DNA of 64,000 nt from a bacterium. Its GTDB lineage: Bacteria > Verrucomicrobiota > Verrucomicrobiia > Limisphaerales > UBA11358. The stretch is from assembly GCA_021780905.1 (NCBI GenBank), contig JAJXXW010000061.1, forward strand, positions 1 through 64,000, written 5' to 3'. The notes under the pieces are model-generated. The model saw only the letters and a list, made by a program, of their open reading frames with translations. It searched no databases and was not told where the DNA came from. This document shows, piece by piece, positions 1 through 8,028 of this stretch (positions are counted from its first letter, which is position 1; each line of letters begins with the position of its first letter). Position numbers and translations under genes: made by a program.

Positions 1-85
1 GGTTGAGGTTGATCACTGTCAGAAAGTCCGGCTGGGCTTGGGGTTTTCCGCGCATGACTTACAGACAAACTTCAACTTCGCTGGT

Positions 86-1294
86 TCAAACGTTTTTCAA
101 CAAACTGCTAGTTGACACTCCATTACCGTATTGAGTGGTCGTAGGGCCGATATAATAGATACTACCTATTTTATCGAATGAAAGGCTAGCAGACAATCCA
201 GTGATAGAAATCCCTACATTGATTCCCGGAAATGTATTTGGGGGAATACTGACTGAACCTATTGTGTTGTTAAATGAAAAACTATCGTTCCAGAGCCACG
301 CATTCGCTGATCCAGACGAGCAATTACAAGTATCATTATAACTATTTACAGTCTGAAAGTTAGCAGACACATTAGCCTTAAGGTCACCAGCCGAAAAAAT
401 TCCATTCGCAGTAACATATGCGTCCACTGAAGCCGCAAGAGGCGATCCTAAAACGGCAAGCCCAAGATCACCCAACAAATTATCCAGTGGCGTCAATACC
501 AAATCTACTATAGGTGTTGAACCTATGTCTATATTAACCTGGAGTGGGCCAGAATTAACCTGTTTGTAGTCATAACTAACGCTAGCAGAATTGTTACTGC
601 AACAATACGCTTCGTAAAAGTTATTATCAGTGCCGGTGATGCTACTAATTGTTACCGGCAATGTAATCAGATTTGTCGCCATAGAATTAAAATTCATAAA
701 CCAATCTGGCGTCCAATTATATACCGCTGATGGGTCGGAAGTATCCGGAAAGACTACGTTCCACATTACCGTCCATGTGGGAGCGGTTGGATTAGGACAA
801 TGGTTTGTATCGGAAGAAGTTATTGCTCCAATCGCAGTTGCGCTATACACCCCGGCTGATGTCGGAATCGGTGGTTTGCCCGGCGGATTTTGGTAAGACC
901 AAGCAAAGCTATATGAAATGCTATTCGTTGTGCTCGTAACCACATTTGAACAGGTTTCCGTAATAGTCGTAACTACGGATCCAAGAGTGGCACCCGGCTG
1001 GCTTGCCCAAGTTGGATCGGGCAATGGGTTGCCAAGCGGAACACAAAATGATAAAGGCACCAAGACTTCGCCGTTGGTAATCCCGGGAAATGAAACAACT
1101 ACGTTTGTAGTATAGTTAGGGCAATTGGTATTTGTATTTTCTACATTTGGCGGCGGGTTTAGTGGACCTTGTTGCGCCTTACCGGGCGTGGGCGTGAGCC
1201 AGCCGGAGAACAGCAGGCCAAGGGTCAGGGTTGCCATAATTAACGCCAGCAGCATCGGCCGCCGGCCCGCATACTTCAATACTTTTTTGGACAT
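86..1294 (-). CDS. Exported hypothetical protein
   Basis: About 402 residues. I do not recognise the family. The start is placed at the Met that begins MSKKVLKYAGRRP, because a typical signal peptide follows it: basic residues, then a hydrophobic stretch LLALIMATLTLGLLFSG, then a likely cleavage near KAQQG. An upstream in-frame Met at 1339 would add 15 residues ahead of the signal and is less likely. The mature part is rich in Ser, Thr and Asn, has scattered Cys pairs (CCSNN, CNCSS) and reads like a secreted beta-rich protein. No Shine-Dalgarno sequence is evident. It is transcribed away from the cys operon. Confidence 0.6.
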   Translation of the reverse strand: MSKKVLKYAGRRPMLLALIMATLTLGLLFSGWLTPTPGKAQQGPLNPPPNVENTNTNCPNYTTNVVVSFPGITNGEVLVPLSFCVPLGNPLPDPTWASQPGATLGSVVTTITETCSNVVTSTTNSISYSFAWSYQNPPGKPPIPTSAGVYSATAIGAITSSDTNHCPNPTAPTWTVMWNVVFPDTSDPSAVYNWTPDWFMNFNSMATNLITLPVTISSITGTDNNFYEAYCCSNNSASVSYDYKQVNSGPLQVNIDIGSTPIVDLVLTPLDNLLGDLGLAVLGSPLAASVDAYVTANGIFSAGDLKANVSANFQTVNSYNDTCNCSSGSANAWLWNDSFSFNNTIGSVSIPPNTFPGINVGISITGLSASLSFDKIGSIYYIGPTTTQYGNGVSTSSLLKNV

Positions 1295-1316
1295 TTGATT
1301 TTTAGGAATCGGAGTT

Positions 1317-1386
1317 AAACCGCAAAATACGCGAAACACACGAACCGGGGATTCTCCTTTCGCATATTTGGCGTGGTTCGCGGTTT
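1317..1386. repeat. Short dispersed-repeat-like segment with AAACCGC ends
   Basis: The sequence between the two minus-strand genes starts with AAACCGC (1317-1323) and ends with its complement GCGGTTT (1380-1386). The inside is a weakly palindromic run of ACGCGAAACACACGAA-type words. It resembles small interspersed palindromic elements of soil bacteria, but only one copy lies in this window, so this is weak. Confidence 0.25.
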
Positions 1387-1417
1387 CATTTTTGTTTCTT
1401 CATTCTGCCTTCGCTTT

Positions 1418-2116
1418 TTACGCCGGCACGGTGACGCTGACGGGCAGGCTCCAGACGCCCACCTGGTTGTCGCCCACGCGGTAGATGGCCTTGTAAGCCC
1501 AGATGGCGGGCGTGGCGGGGAACGGCTGGGTGTCGGTGTAGCCGGGCGTGGTGTCGTAGGCGAGCAGCCCAAAACCCTTGCCGTCGCCGCGATCCACCTG
1601 CAATTCGCACATGTCGAGATACGCGCCGTTGCCGCCACAGCCCCATTTCACGTTCACATGGTTGCCGGAAATAATGGCGTCAATCACCGGCTGGATGGTG
1701 GTCAAATCCGGGCCGGATCGCTGGCTGCCTTCAATGCCAAGGGCCTGGCCGAGGGCTTCGTTGTAATGGGCGCTGGTCTTGATGGATTGCACGAGCGCGC
1801 GGAAACGCGCCTCGATGCCCGACGCCACGGCGGGCACCGCCGCCGGAAAAACGGGCGCAACCGGCGCACCGCTGGCGGGCACCGTGCCGCCCGCGCGCGT
1901 GAGGTTTTTCCAAGCCGTCCATTGCTGCGCGCCGTTGGCCATGACGGCCTGACTTTTCAGGGTGAAATCAAAATAAGCCGCGTCGGCCGCCTGGGCGTCA
2001 ATCTGCGCGGCGGTCAGGCCGAGCAGGGCGGAATAACCGCCGATGCCGTTCTTGAAGGTTTGTTGTTGGACGTTGAAGGCGTCGTCATTGGTGGCGATGT
2101 AGTCGGATTTAGGCAT
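1418..2116 (-). CDS. Hypothetical protein, possible C-terminal beta-sandwich domain
   Basis: 232 residues, starting MPKSDYIATNDDAFNVQQQ, with no signal peptide. The N-terminal 100 residues look helical and the middle is Ala/Pro rich. The last 90 residues (VNVKWGCGGNGAYLDMCELQVDRGDG to the end) read like a fibronectin type III-like beta domain, with evenly spaced Trp and Tyr residues (IWAYKAIYRV, VGVWSLPVSV). I think similar proteins occur in Verrucomicrobia, but I cannot give a function. The end lies 120 bp from the exported gene downstream on the same strand, so the two may be co-transcribed. Confidence 0.6.
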   Translation of the reverse strand: MPKSDYIATNDDAFNVQQQTFKNGIGGYSALLGLTAAQIDAQAADAAYFDFTLKSQAVMANGAQQWTAWKNLTRAGGTVPASGAPVAPVFPAAVPAVASGIEARFRALVQSIKTSAHYNEALGQALGIEGSQRSGPDLTTIQPVIDAIISGNHVNVKWGCGGNGAYLDMCELQVDRGDGKGFGLLAYDTTPGYTDTQPFPATPAIWAYKAIYRVGDNQVGVWSLPVSVTVPA

Positions 2117-2203
2117 GGGTGTTGTTTTTTATGCAGAGGTTGCGGTTGAGAGATTGAAAAGCGTGGTTTTTGACGCTTTCGGCGGGTTTTTGACGAAAAA
2201 CCG

Positions 2204-2455
2204 CGCGGTGGAATGATTCTGCCGCACGGCGGAATGATTTTCCGGCGTGGCAGGATGGTTTCCGCGTATGGCTGGCGGAACCTGCCGTGCGGTGGAATGG
2301 GCTGGCGGTGCGGTCGGGAAATTCTGCCAGATGGTCGGAGCGGGCGACCGTGCGGCAGAGGGAACCCGCCATGCGGTCACAAGTCCCAACCGTGCGGTTG
2401 GCGATGGCTGCCGTGCGGGGGAATTGCCTGACCGTGCCGGAAAAGGATTCGGCGG
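2204..2455. repeat. Degenerate 21-bp minisatellite, 12 units
   Basis: Twelve contiguous units of exactly 21 bp with a loose consensus TGCGG-N-GGAATG-N5-TGCCG. Phase holds through all twelve units (unit starts 2204, 2225, 2246 and so on to 2435), although individual units differ at many positions. Because 21 is divisible by three, open frames across it encode 7-residue repeats such as LPCGGMG, but I see no start signal or homologous protein supporting translation. It lies between the minus-strand hypothetical gene and the cys promoter. Confidence 0.85.
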
Positions 2456-2507
2456 GACGGAGAACCCGCTTGACTTTGCCGAAAGAAAACCCCGCCGCGC
2501 CGCTATC

Positions 2508-2600
2508 GAGTGGCGGCGCGAGAGTGGCGGCGCGAGAGTGGCGGCGCGAGAGTGGCGGCGCGAGAGTGGCGGCGCGAGAGTGGCGGCGCGAGAGTGGCGA
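2508..2600. repeat. 14-bp tandem repeat, 6 full copies plus a partial one
   Basis: The unit GAGTGGCGGCGCGA repeats perfectly six times (2508-2591), followed by a partial seventh copy to 2600. The period is not a multiple of three, so any reading frame shifts through it. The near-perfect identity suggests recent expansion by slippage. Confidence 0.9.
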
Positions 2601-2724
2601 CAGTTACCTCAACTGGTGTTCCCAAGGACATTGAAGTGCGAATTCTTATCGCATACCAGAAGGCTGTCAATCAGTTTTTTAAATTTTTCTTCCGACCGGG
2701 TGAAAAATCCATTTTAAGCTGCGC

Positions 2725-2753
2725 TTGAACCCGGGCGCGCGGCAAGTTATTCT
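2725..2753 (+). promoter_or_regulatory. Sigma70-type promoter of the cys operon
   Basis: TTGAAC (2725-2730) and TATTCT (2748-2753) are separated by 17 bp. Transcription would start near 2760, only about six bases before the cysI start codon at 2766, so the mRNA would have a very short or no leader. No Shine-Dalgarno sequence is seen in this gap, which fits leaderless initiation. Confidence 0.6.
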
Positions 2754-2765
2754 CTCCCTTCGCTT

Positions 2766-4436
2766 ATGAGCGCTGAAGCACCCGTCAAATTATCGCACAA
2801 CGAAGAGATCAAGGCCGCCATTCCGACGCTGGCCGGCACCATTGCCGCGACCATCGCCGACCCGACGACCGACCATTTCTCCGACGACGACAACCAGTTC
2901 CTGAAATTTCACGGCAGCTACCAGCAGGACGACCGCGACCTGCGCAAGACCGGCAAGAAATACATCATGATGGTCCGCAGCCGCGTGCCCGGCGGCGTGA
3001 TGACGGCTCAGCAATGGCGCGTGTTCGACGACCTCGCCACGACTTACGGCAACCACACGCTGCGCGCCACCACGCGCCAGACCATCCAGTTTCACGGCAT
3101 CGTGAAAAGCAATCTGCGCCCGGTGATCAAAGCCATCAACGACGCGCTGCTCTCCACGCTCGCGGCCTGCGGCGACGTGAACCGCAACGTCCTCGCCCCG
3201 CCCACGCCCGCCTACACCCCGGCGCGCGAACAGATCTTGGCTGACTGCAAAAAAGTCGCGCTGGCGCTCGCGCCGCAGACCGAGGCGTATCACGCCATCT
3301 GGATTGACGGCGAACAGCTCGACCTGGAAAAACCGGAGCACAAAAATTTCGTGGATCCGCTCTACGGCAAAACCTATCTGCCGCGCAAATTCAAAATCGC
3401 CTTCGTCATTCCCCCGGTGAACGACGTTGACATTTTCACGAGCTGCCTCGGCTTCATTGCCGTCATCGAAAACGACCGGCTCGTCGGCTATAACCTGTCC
3501 GTCGGCGGCGGCATGGGCCGCAGCCACGGCAACGAGCAGACTTATCCGCGCCTCGCGGATGTCATCGGCTTTTTTCCGCCGGAAAAAGTCGTGGACGTGG
3601 CGAAGGCCGTGCTGACGATTCACCGCGATTTCGGCGACCGCGCCGACCGCAAACACGCGCGGCTCAAATACGTCGTGGCCGAACGCGGCGTGAAGTTCAT
3701 GCAGGACGAGGTGAACCGGCGCGCCGGCATCACGCTCACGCCCGCGAAGCCTTATCAATTCATCACGACGAGCGATTTGCTCGGCTGGCGCAAGGCGGTG
3801 GATGGGCGTCATTTTCTGAGCCTGTTCGTCGAGTCTGGCCGCGTGAAAGGCGCGCAGAAAGCCGCGTTGCGCGAAGTCGCGGACCAGTTTCCCAAAATCG
3901 AATTCCGGCTGACGGCGAATCAAAACGTGATTCTCGCCAATGTCAGCGACACCGACAAAGCCGGCATAAACGCCGTGCTGACCGCGCACGGTTTGAAGAC
4001 GGAAAACCAGACGACGGTGATGCACGCCGCCGCGATGGCCTGTCCGTCGCTGCCGACCTGCGGCCTCGGCCTTGCCGAATCCGAACGGATGCTGCCAGGT
4101 TTTCTTGACCGCATAGAAAAACTTCTAGCGGAAGTAGGTTTGGCCGGCGAAGAAATCATCATCCGCTCGACCGGCTGCCCGAACGGCTGCGCGCGGCCAT
4201 ACATGGCGGAAATCGCGTTCGTCGGCAAGGCACCGGGACGCTACCAAGTCTGGCTCGGCGGCGACGTGGCCGGCACGCGGTTGAACAAAGTTTGGAAGGA
4301 CGTCCTGAAGGAAGCCGATCTGGAAACGGAATTCCGTCCGGTGTTCACGCGCTTTGCGAAAGAACGCAAGGCCGGCGAACGTTTCGGCGACTGGTGCTCG
4401 CGCATTTTTCTCAAGGAACAATCCGCAACGAACTGA
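2766..4436 (+). CDS. cysI: Nitrite/sulfite reductase haemoprotein, probably assimilatory sulfite reductase
   Basis: 556 residues. Siroheme-[4Fe-4S] enzymes of this family reduce sulfite to sulfide, or nitrite to ammonia, with six electrons in the cytoplasm. The four cluster-ligand cysteines are visible as C-x5-C in ACPSLPTCGLGLAESE and C-x3-C in STGCPNGCARP, at about residues 425-473. N-terminal ferredoxin-like features (RSRVPGGVMTAQQW, TTRQTIQFHGI) are also present and the length is normal. Context decides between sulfite and nitrite: the next genes are cysH, cysD and cysN, so sulfite reductase is the better call. No flavoprotein partner (cysJ) lies in the window. Confidence 0.9.
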   Translation: MSAEAPVKLSHNEEIKAAIPTLAGTIAATIADPTTDHFSDDDNQFLKFHGSYQQDDRDLRKTGKKYIMMVRSRVPGGVMTAQQWRVFDDLATTYGNHTLRATTRQTIQFHGIVKSNLRPVIKAINDALLSTLAACGDVNRNVLAPPTPAYTPAREQILADCKKVALALAPQTEAYHAIWIDGEQLDLEKPEHKNFVDPLYGKTYLPRKFKIAFVIPPVNDVDIFTSCLGFIAVIENDRLVGYNLSVGGGMGRSHGNEQTYPRLADVIGFFPPEKVVDVAKAVLTIHRDFGDRADRKHARLKYVVAERGVKFMQDEVNRRAGITLTPAKPYQFITTSDLLGWRKAVDGRHFLSLFVESGRVKGAQKAALREVADQFPKIEFRLTANQNVILANVSDTDKAGINAVLTAHGLKTENQTTVMHAAAMACPSLPTCGLGLAESERMLPGFLDRIEKLLAEVGLAGEEIIIRSTGCPNGCARPYMAEIAFVGKAPGRYQVWLGGDVAGTRLNKVWKDVLKEADLETEFRPVFTRFAKERKAGERFGDWCSRIFLKEQSATN

Positions 4437-4446
4437 ATTCGCCCCG

Positions 4447-5121
4447 ATGACCCCTGAAAAAATTGCCAGGGCCAACGTTGAGTTGCGCCATCATTCGCCG
4501 CTGGAAATCATCCGCTGGGCCATCGCGCAGGCGAATGGTCGCGCTCTTGTCTCCACGAATTTTCGTCCGTATGAAGCGGTGATGCTTCACCTCGTCACGC
4601 AAGTGCAGCCGGACATTCCGGTGCTCTGGGTGGATCACGGCTACAATCGTCCCGCGACTTATGTTCACGCCGAGCAGGTGAAAAAAATGCTCAAGCTGAA
4701 CCTCAAGGCTTACATCCCGAAGATGACCGCCGCGCATTACGACGCCGCATTCGGCGGAATGCCGGAACCGACGCCGGAAAATGAGGAGCGCATCAAGGCC
4801 TTCAGCACAGCGATGAAACTGGAGCCGTTCCAGCGCGGCATGAAAGAGCTGTCGCCGACCGTCTGGCTCACAGCGCTCCGCAAAGTGCAAAATCCAAATC
4901 GCGCCGGCCTTGATATTGTCAGCGAGGACAAAAATTTTAATTCGCTGAAAGTCAGCCCGCTGTTTTACTGGAGCGACGCCGACATGGAGAAATACCTCGC
5001 CGACCACCAACTGCCGAATGAGTGGGATTATTTTGATCCGGCGAAGGCGGACGAAAAACGCGAGTGCGGCCTGCACGCAAGCTGGGGTGGCAAAGCGGTC
5101 GAGGGTGGGGCTGGGATTTAG
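4447..5121 (+). CDS. cysH: Phosphoadenylyl-sulfate (or adenylyl-sulfate) reductase
   Basis: 224 residues, starting at MTPEKIARANVELRHH, 10 bp after cysI. It reduces activated sulfate to sulfite. The PP-loop-type motif STNFRPYEAVMLHL, the following VLWVDHGYNRPATY and the C-terminal KRECGLH with the catalytic Cys are all recognisable. The extra cysteine pairs of the [4Fe-4S] APS-reductase type are absent, which points to PAPS as substrate, although no CysC kinase is encoded here. The last residues after ECGLH (ASWGGKAVEGGAGI) look unlike the usual tail, and the stop codon overlaps the first base of an inverted repeat, so the 3' end may have been rewritten by the insertion that follows. Confidence 0.88.
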   Translation: MTPEKIARANVELRHHSPLEIIRWAIAQANGRALVSTNFRPYEAVMLHLVTQVQPDIPVLWVDHGYNRPATYVHAEQVKKMLKLNLKAYIPKMTAAHYDAAFGGMPEPTPENEERIKAFSTAMKLEPFQRGMKELSPTVWLTALRKVQNPNRAGLDIVSEDKNFNSLKVSPLFYWSDADMEKYLADHQLPNEWDYFDPAKADEKRECGLHASWGGKAVEGGAGI

Positions 5122-5136
5122 CGTCTGGCGTCTGGG
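5121..5136 (+). repeat. Left arm of a 16-bp inverted repeat bounding the S23-like gene
   Basis: GCGTCTGGCGTCTGGG, beginning on the last base of the cysH stop codon. Its exact reverse complement is at 5556-5571. A partial local complement (CCCAGACCCAAGACGCC, 5148-5164) lies just inside, so a smaller hairpin is possible too. Confidence 0.85.
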
Positions 5137-5183
5137 GAAAACAAGGTCCCAGACCCAAGACGCCAAACCCAAGAGCCAATTTT

Positions 5184-5543
5184 ATGGGCGAGCCTTTTGA
5201 AAATTCGGAAGCATGGAAGTCAGCACGCGTGCTGACCAACGAGGCATATTCTCTCTGCCGCCGCGAGCCGCTGGCAAGGGATTTTGGTTTGCGTGATCAG
5301 CTTCAACGGGCGGCGGTTTCGGTGATGAACAATGTCGCCGAGGGCTGGGAAAGCCTGCATACTGCGGAAAAACGACAGGCTTACAATTATGCCCGCCGTT
5401 CGTGCGGCGAAGTTCGCTCCATGAGCTATGTCCTGCTGGACAACAAATTTATTTCTGCAACTGAACAAACAAATCTGCTTCAACTCTGCGTGCAATCTGG
5501 CAAACTCATCAGCGGCTTGATTCGCTCATTAGACAACCGATAA
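5184..5543 (+). CDS. Four-helix-bundle protein of the S23/23S-rRNA intervening-sequence family
   Basis: 119 residues, starting MGEPFENSEAWKSARVLTNE. The pattern LRDQLQRAAVSVMNNVAEGW followed by ARRSCGEVRSMSYVLLD is the hallmark of this family of small four-helix bundles. Members were first seen inside intervening sequences of 23S rRNA and are common as orphans, and their biochemical role is not settled. Here the gene interrupts an otherwise tight cys operon, with 62 bp before it and 38 bp after it, and is bounded by a perfect 16-bp inverted repeat. The product has no obvious sulfur-assimilation role, so it is best seen as an inserted cassette that borrows the operon's transcript. Confidence 0.85.
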   Translation: MGEPFENSEAWKSARVLTNEAYSLCRREPLARDFGLRDQLQRAAVSVMNNVAEGWESLHTAEKRQAYNYARRSCGEVRSMSYVLLDNKFISATEQTNLLQLCVQSGKLISGLIRSLDNR

Positions 5544-5555
5544 ACAACCCTAGAA

Positions 5556-5571
5556 CCCAGACGCCAGACGC
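5556..5571 (+). repeat. Right arm of the 16-bp inverted repeat bounding the S23-like gene
   Basis: CCCAGACGCCAGACGC, the exact reverse complement of 5121-5136. In the cys transcript the two arms could pair and present the S23-like gene in a 419-nt loop, the same layout as an rRNA intervening sequence. Confidence 0.85.
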
Positions 5572-5581
5572 CATCCCTTCA

Positions 5582-6520
5582 ATGAGTTCCTACCATCTCG
5601 ACCATCTGCAATACTTGGAGACCGAGGCGATTCACGTCATGCGTGAGGTCGCCGCCGAGTTCGAGCGCCCCGCCCTGCTCTTCTCCGGCGGCAAGGATTC
5701 CATCTGCCTGCTGCGCTTGGCGGAAAAGGCGTTCCGGCCGTCGGACATCCCGATGCCGTTCCTGAACGTCGAGACCGGCCACGAATTTCCCGAACTCATC
5801 GAGTTCCGCGACCGCCGCGCGAAACAGCTCGGCGCGAAACTCATCGTCCGCACCGTCGAACAGGCGTTTGCCAAGGGCATCGCGCATCCGACGCCGGGTC
5901 AGGTCAGCCGCAACCAGCTTCAAATTCCTGTGCTGCTCGCGGCGATCGAGGAATTTCAATTCGACTGTGCCATCGGCGGCGCGCGGCGCGACGAGGAAAA
6001 AGCCCGCGCCAAGGAACGCTTTTTCAGCTTCCGCGACAGCTTTGGTCAATGGGATCCGAAAAACCAGCGCCCGGAAATCTGGAACCTTTACAACGCCCGC
6101 GTGAATCCCGGCGAAAACATGCGCGTGTTCCCGCTCTCCAACTGGACCGAGATGGATGTCTGGGAATATATCAAAAAAGAGAAACTCGAAGTGCCGAATA
6201 TCTATTTCAGCCACGAGCGCGAATGTTATCGCAAAGGCGGCCAATGGCTGCCGGTGCCCCCACCGCACACGGATGCGACCAAGCCCGATCCCTACGCCGG
6301 CGCGCGTCCGAAGGCGAATGATACGGTCAAAAAAATGGTCTGCCGCGTCCGCACCATCGCCGACATGATCAGCACCGGCATGATCGAATCCAAGACAGAG
6401 ACGATTGATGACATCATCGGCGAAGTTTCCGCTGCCCGCGTGACCGAGCGCGGCACCCGCGCCGATGACAAGGCCAGCGAAGCCGCGATGGAAGATCGTA
6501 AAAAAGCCGGTTACTTCTGA
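5582..6520 (+). CDS. cysD: Sulfate adenylyltransferase subunit 2 (ATP sulfurylase)
   Basis: 312 residues. Together with the CysN GTPase it forms adenosine 5'-phosphosulfate from ATP and sulfate. The PP-loop SGGKDSICLLRL lies near residues 35-46, followed by PFLNVETGHEFPELIEFRD and the conserved GGARRDEEKARAKER and SNWTEMDVWEYI blocks. The length is that of normal CysD proteins. The gene begins 10 bp after the right arm of the inverted repeat and ends 6 bp before cysN. Confidence 0.95.
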   Translation: MSSYHLDHLQYLETEAIHVMREVAAEFERPALLFSGGKDSICLLRLAEKAFRPSDIPMPFLNVETGHEFPELIEFRDRRAKQLGAKLIVRTVEQAFAKGIAHPTPGQVSRNQLQIPVLLAAIEEFQFDCAIGGARRDEEKARAKERFFSFRDSFGQWDPKNQRPEIWNLYNARVNPGENMRVFPLSNWTEMDVWEYIKKEKLEVPNIYFSHERECYRKGGQWLPVPPPHTDATKPDPYAGARPKANDTVKKMVCRVRTIADMISTGMIESKTETIDDIIGEVSAARVTERGTRADDKASEAAMEDRKKAGYF

Positions 6521-6526
6521 TTTGCC

Positions 6527-7846
6527 ATGCCCCACACGCAACATCCCATCGAACTTTTGCGCTTCAACACTTGCGGCAGTGTTGACGACGGCAAGTCCAC
6601 GCTCATCGGCCGGCTGCTTTACGATTCGAAATCGTTGATGGAAGACCAGGTCGAGGCGTTGGAAAAATCCGCCGACATCACCGGCGGCGGCCAGATCAAT
6701 CTCGCCAACCTCACCGATGGCCTCCGCGCCGAGCGTGAGCAGGGCATCACGATTGACGTCGCTTATCGCTATTTCGCCACGCCGAAGCGCAAGTTCATCG
6801 TCGCCGACACGCCGGGTCATGTGCAATACACCCGCAACATGGTCACCGGCGCGAGCACGGCGAACCTTTCCATCGTCCTCGTGGACGCGCGGCTTGGCGT
6901 CATTGAGCAGACGCGCCGGCACAGTTACATCGCCGCGCTGCTCGGCATTCCGCACCTCGTCATCGCGGTAAACAAGATGGATTTGGTGGACTGGAGCGAG
7001 GCGCGCTTCACGGCAATTCGCGACGAGATTGAGGATTTTCTCCCGAAACTTGGCACGTTCCGCGACGTGAAATTCATCCCCTTGAGCGCGTTGAACGGCG
7101 ACAACGTGGTGGACGCTTCCAAACACACGCCGTGGTATGAAGGCCCGGCGCTGCTGCATCATCTCGAAACCGTCCATATCGCGAGCGATTGGAACCTCGG
7201 CACGTTCCGCTTTCCCGTGCAATGGGTCAACCGCCCCAACAATCCCACCGACCACACGCTGCATGATTTTCGAGGTTTGAGCGGCCAGATCGCCAGTGGC
7301 ATCGTGCGCAAAGGCCAGGAGGTCCTCGTCCTGCCGGCCGGCATCAAAAGCAAGGTTAAGGAAATCTGGACCTATGACGGTTCACCCGGCGAGGCGTTCT
7401 GCCCGCAATCCGTGACGATCTGTCTGGCCCATGACATTGACGTAAGTCGGGGCGACATGATTGTAGGTCTCGAGAATCTGCCGGGCTGCAGCGGCGATTT
7501 GCAGGCACGCGTCTGCTGGATGAACCAGCGGCCGCTGGCGGTGGGCAAGAAATATTACCTCAAACATGCCACGCAGCTGGTTCAAGCGGCGGTGACCCAG
7601 ATCGAGAACCGCATCAATTTTGCCACGCTGGAAGCGGAACCGAACCCCGCCGGCCTCGCGCTGAATGACATCGGCACCATCCGCCTCAAGTCCGCGAAAC
7701 CACTGCTGTTCGACGGCTACGATTCCAACCGGCTGACCGGCTCATTTATTCTGGTCGAGCAAGGATCCAACGCGACTGTTGCCGCCGGGATGTTGTTCCC
7801 GCCGACCGAAGCCGCCCGGCCCGAATATGCGGACTTCGCCATTTGA
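6527..7846 (+). CDS. cysN: Sulfate adenylyltransferase subunit 1 (GTPase)
   Basis: 439 residues. A translation-factor-like GTPase that drives the CysD reaction. G1 is GSVDDGKSTL, G3 is DTPGHVQYTRNM and G4 is NKMDL; the beta-barrel domains follow. There is no C-terminal APS kinase (CysC) domain, so any PAPS would need a kinase encoded elsewhere. Its stop codon is 44 bp from the split tRNA that marks the left end of the integrated element, so cysN is the last host gene on this side. Confidence 0.95.
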   Translation: MPHTQHPIELLRFNTCGSVDDGKSTLIGRLLYDSKSLMEDQVEALEKSADITGGGQINLANLTDGLRAEREQGITIDVAYRYFATPKRKFIVADTPGHVQYTRNMVTGASTANLSIVLVDARLGVIEQTRRHSYIAALLGIPHLVIAVNKMDLVDWSEARFTAIRDEIEDFLPKLGTFRDVKFIPLSALNGDNVVDASKHTPWYEGPALLHHLETVHIASDWNLGTFRFPVQWVNRPNNPTDHTLHDFRGLSGQIASGIVRKGQEVLVLPAGIKSKVKEIWTYDGSPGEAFCPQSVTICLAHDIDVSRGDMIVGLENLPGCSGDLQARVCWMNQRPLAVGKKYYLKHATQLVQAAVTQIENRINFATLEAEPNPAGLALNDIGTIRLKSAKPLLFDGYDSNRLTGSFILVEQGSNATVAAGMLFPPTEAARPEYADFAI

Positions 7847-7890
7847 TGGCTACGACCCACTGCGATGATCCCGCAAAACAGCGAACCGAT

Positions 7891-7935
7891 TGGTGGGCCT
7901 GCCCGGACTCGAACCGGGAACCAAAGCATTATGAG
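7891..7935 (-). pseudogene. 3' half of the disrupted host tRNA (CAT anticodon), left junction
   Basis: Read on the minus strand this is the anticodon loop, 3' anticodon strand, variable loop, complete T arm, 3' acceptor strand and encoded CCA of a tRNA. It stops abruptly at the 5' side of the anticodon loop. Joined to 59955-59994 across the shared CATTATGAG it gives a perfect 76-nt cloverleaf with acceptor GGGCCTG/CAGGCCC and anticodon CAT. The sequence just inside (AAATTAGGTAGGCAG) does not restore the missing 5' half, so the host gene is truly broken. Confidence 0.9.
7920..7935 (+). other. Left attachment site (attL core)
   Basis: ACCAAAGCATTATGAG matches 59948-59963 at 15 of 16 positions, with a perfect 9-bp core CATTATGAG (7927-7935) that covers the anticodon loop of the tRNA. 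The anticodon loop is a known sublocation for tyrosine-recombinase integration into tRNA genes. Confidence 0.8.
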
Positions 7936-8028
7936 AAATTAGGTAGGCAGTTGTCCAGAGTAGTGACGAGTCGTAATTAGTCGCCATAACAAACGTGAAA
8001 TCAACAATATGTGCATTAGACTCGTATT

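Noticed and set aside
2213-2431. Open frame encoding heptapeptide repeats (LPCGGMG-like) across the 21-bp minisatellite
   Set aside because: Open only because the repeat period is divisible by three; frames on both strands stay open, there is no start signal, and no known protein matches.
2766-4436. Long open frames on the strand opposite cysI and other cys genes
   Set aside because: They mirror high-GC coding sequence; the plus-strand products match known families over their full length.
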